The position numbers and the translations under genes are program-made. A stretch of DNA of 8,024 bases from Actinomycetota bacterium (lineage in GTDB: Bacteria > Actinomycetota > Acidimicrobiia > Acidimicrobiales > JAHWLA01), in assembly GCA_019347595.1 (NCBI GenBank), contig JAHWLA010000126.1, positions 1-8,024 on the forward strand, in the 5' to 3' direction. Every line of letters begins with the position of its first letter. Within the stretch, counting starts at the first letter, position 1. Shown here one piece after another: positions 7,938 through 8,024 of this stretch. The notes beneath the pieces were generated by a model. That model searched no databases and had not been told where the DNA came from. It was given only the letters and a program-made list of their open reading frames with translations.

Positions 7938-8024
7938 CTAGGCACCGCGCTTGGTCCTCAGGCGGAGCGGGGCGGCGGCCTCGCCTCGCTCGACGCCACG
8001 AAGCTGGGCGGCAAGGCGATCGAA
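7938..8024 (-). CDS. C-terminal 28 codons of an unidentified gene (partial)
   Basis: A minus-strand frame enters from the right edge and ends at TAG 7940-7938. It reads FDRLAAQLRGVERGEAAAPL and then a basic tail, RLRTKRGA. Third positions are mostly G or C and the composition is protein-like, but 28 residues are too few to name a family. A plus-strand frame over the same bases (stop at 7935-7937, no standard start after it) is the competing reading and looks weaker. Confidence 0.45.
   Translation of the reverse strand, partial: FDRLAAQLRGVERGEAAAPLRLRTKRGA

Overview
The window is GC-rich (GC-dominated third codon positions, frequent GTG/TTG starts) and reads as an actinomycetotal chromosome. 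The hrcA/CIRCE pair, a SCO6745-family gene and the LepA sequence fit that phylum. The class is not certain; an acidimicrobial lineage is my guess from general resemblance. No transposase, integrase, tRNA, rRNA or CRISPR array is visible.

Nearly all genes lie on the minus strand, so transcription runs from high to low coordinates. At the right edge is the last 28 codons of an unidentified gene (7938-8024). A structured leader (about 7861-7923) follows, then a 28-residue hydrophobic peptide gene with a near-perfect Shine-Dalgarno (7754-7840). Next is a large membrane-bound GGDEF-EAL cyclic-di-GMP enzyme (5628-7652). A 24-bp perfect inverted repeat (5566-5617) separates it from lepA, the ribosomal elongation factor 4 gene. 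The lepA homology stops abruptly near 3841, before the conserved C-terminal tail. The frame then runs through a low-complexity spacer with a 13-G run and into the antisense of the next gene.

The only plus-strand gene is a SCO6745-family protein (2843-3643), divergent from a secreted class-II-type lipase (2114-2779). Past a terminator-like hairpin (2053-2086) comes a minus-strand series: a tiny zinc-ribbon protein, a receiver-only response regulator whose TTG start overlaps its stop, a histidine-rich protein with a lysine/alanine tail, and a stand-alone phosphoacceptor (DHp-like) protein without an ATPase domain. The series ends at a perfect CIRCE operator and hrcA, which runs off the left edge.

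The usual lepA-hemW-hrcA-dnaJ order is disturbed here. hemW is absent between lepA and hrcA, lepA has lost its 3' end, and an accessory block sits in the gap. The most interesting parts are that breakpoint, the split phosphorelay-like set (receiver-only plus DHp-only proteins, with zinc-ribbon and His-rich partners), and the structured leader with its micro-ORF upstream of the c-di-GMP gene. Any functional link among the accessory genes is inference from position.
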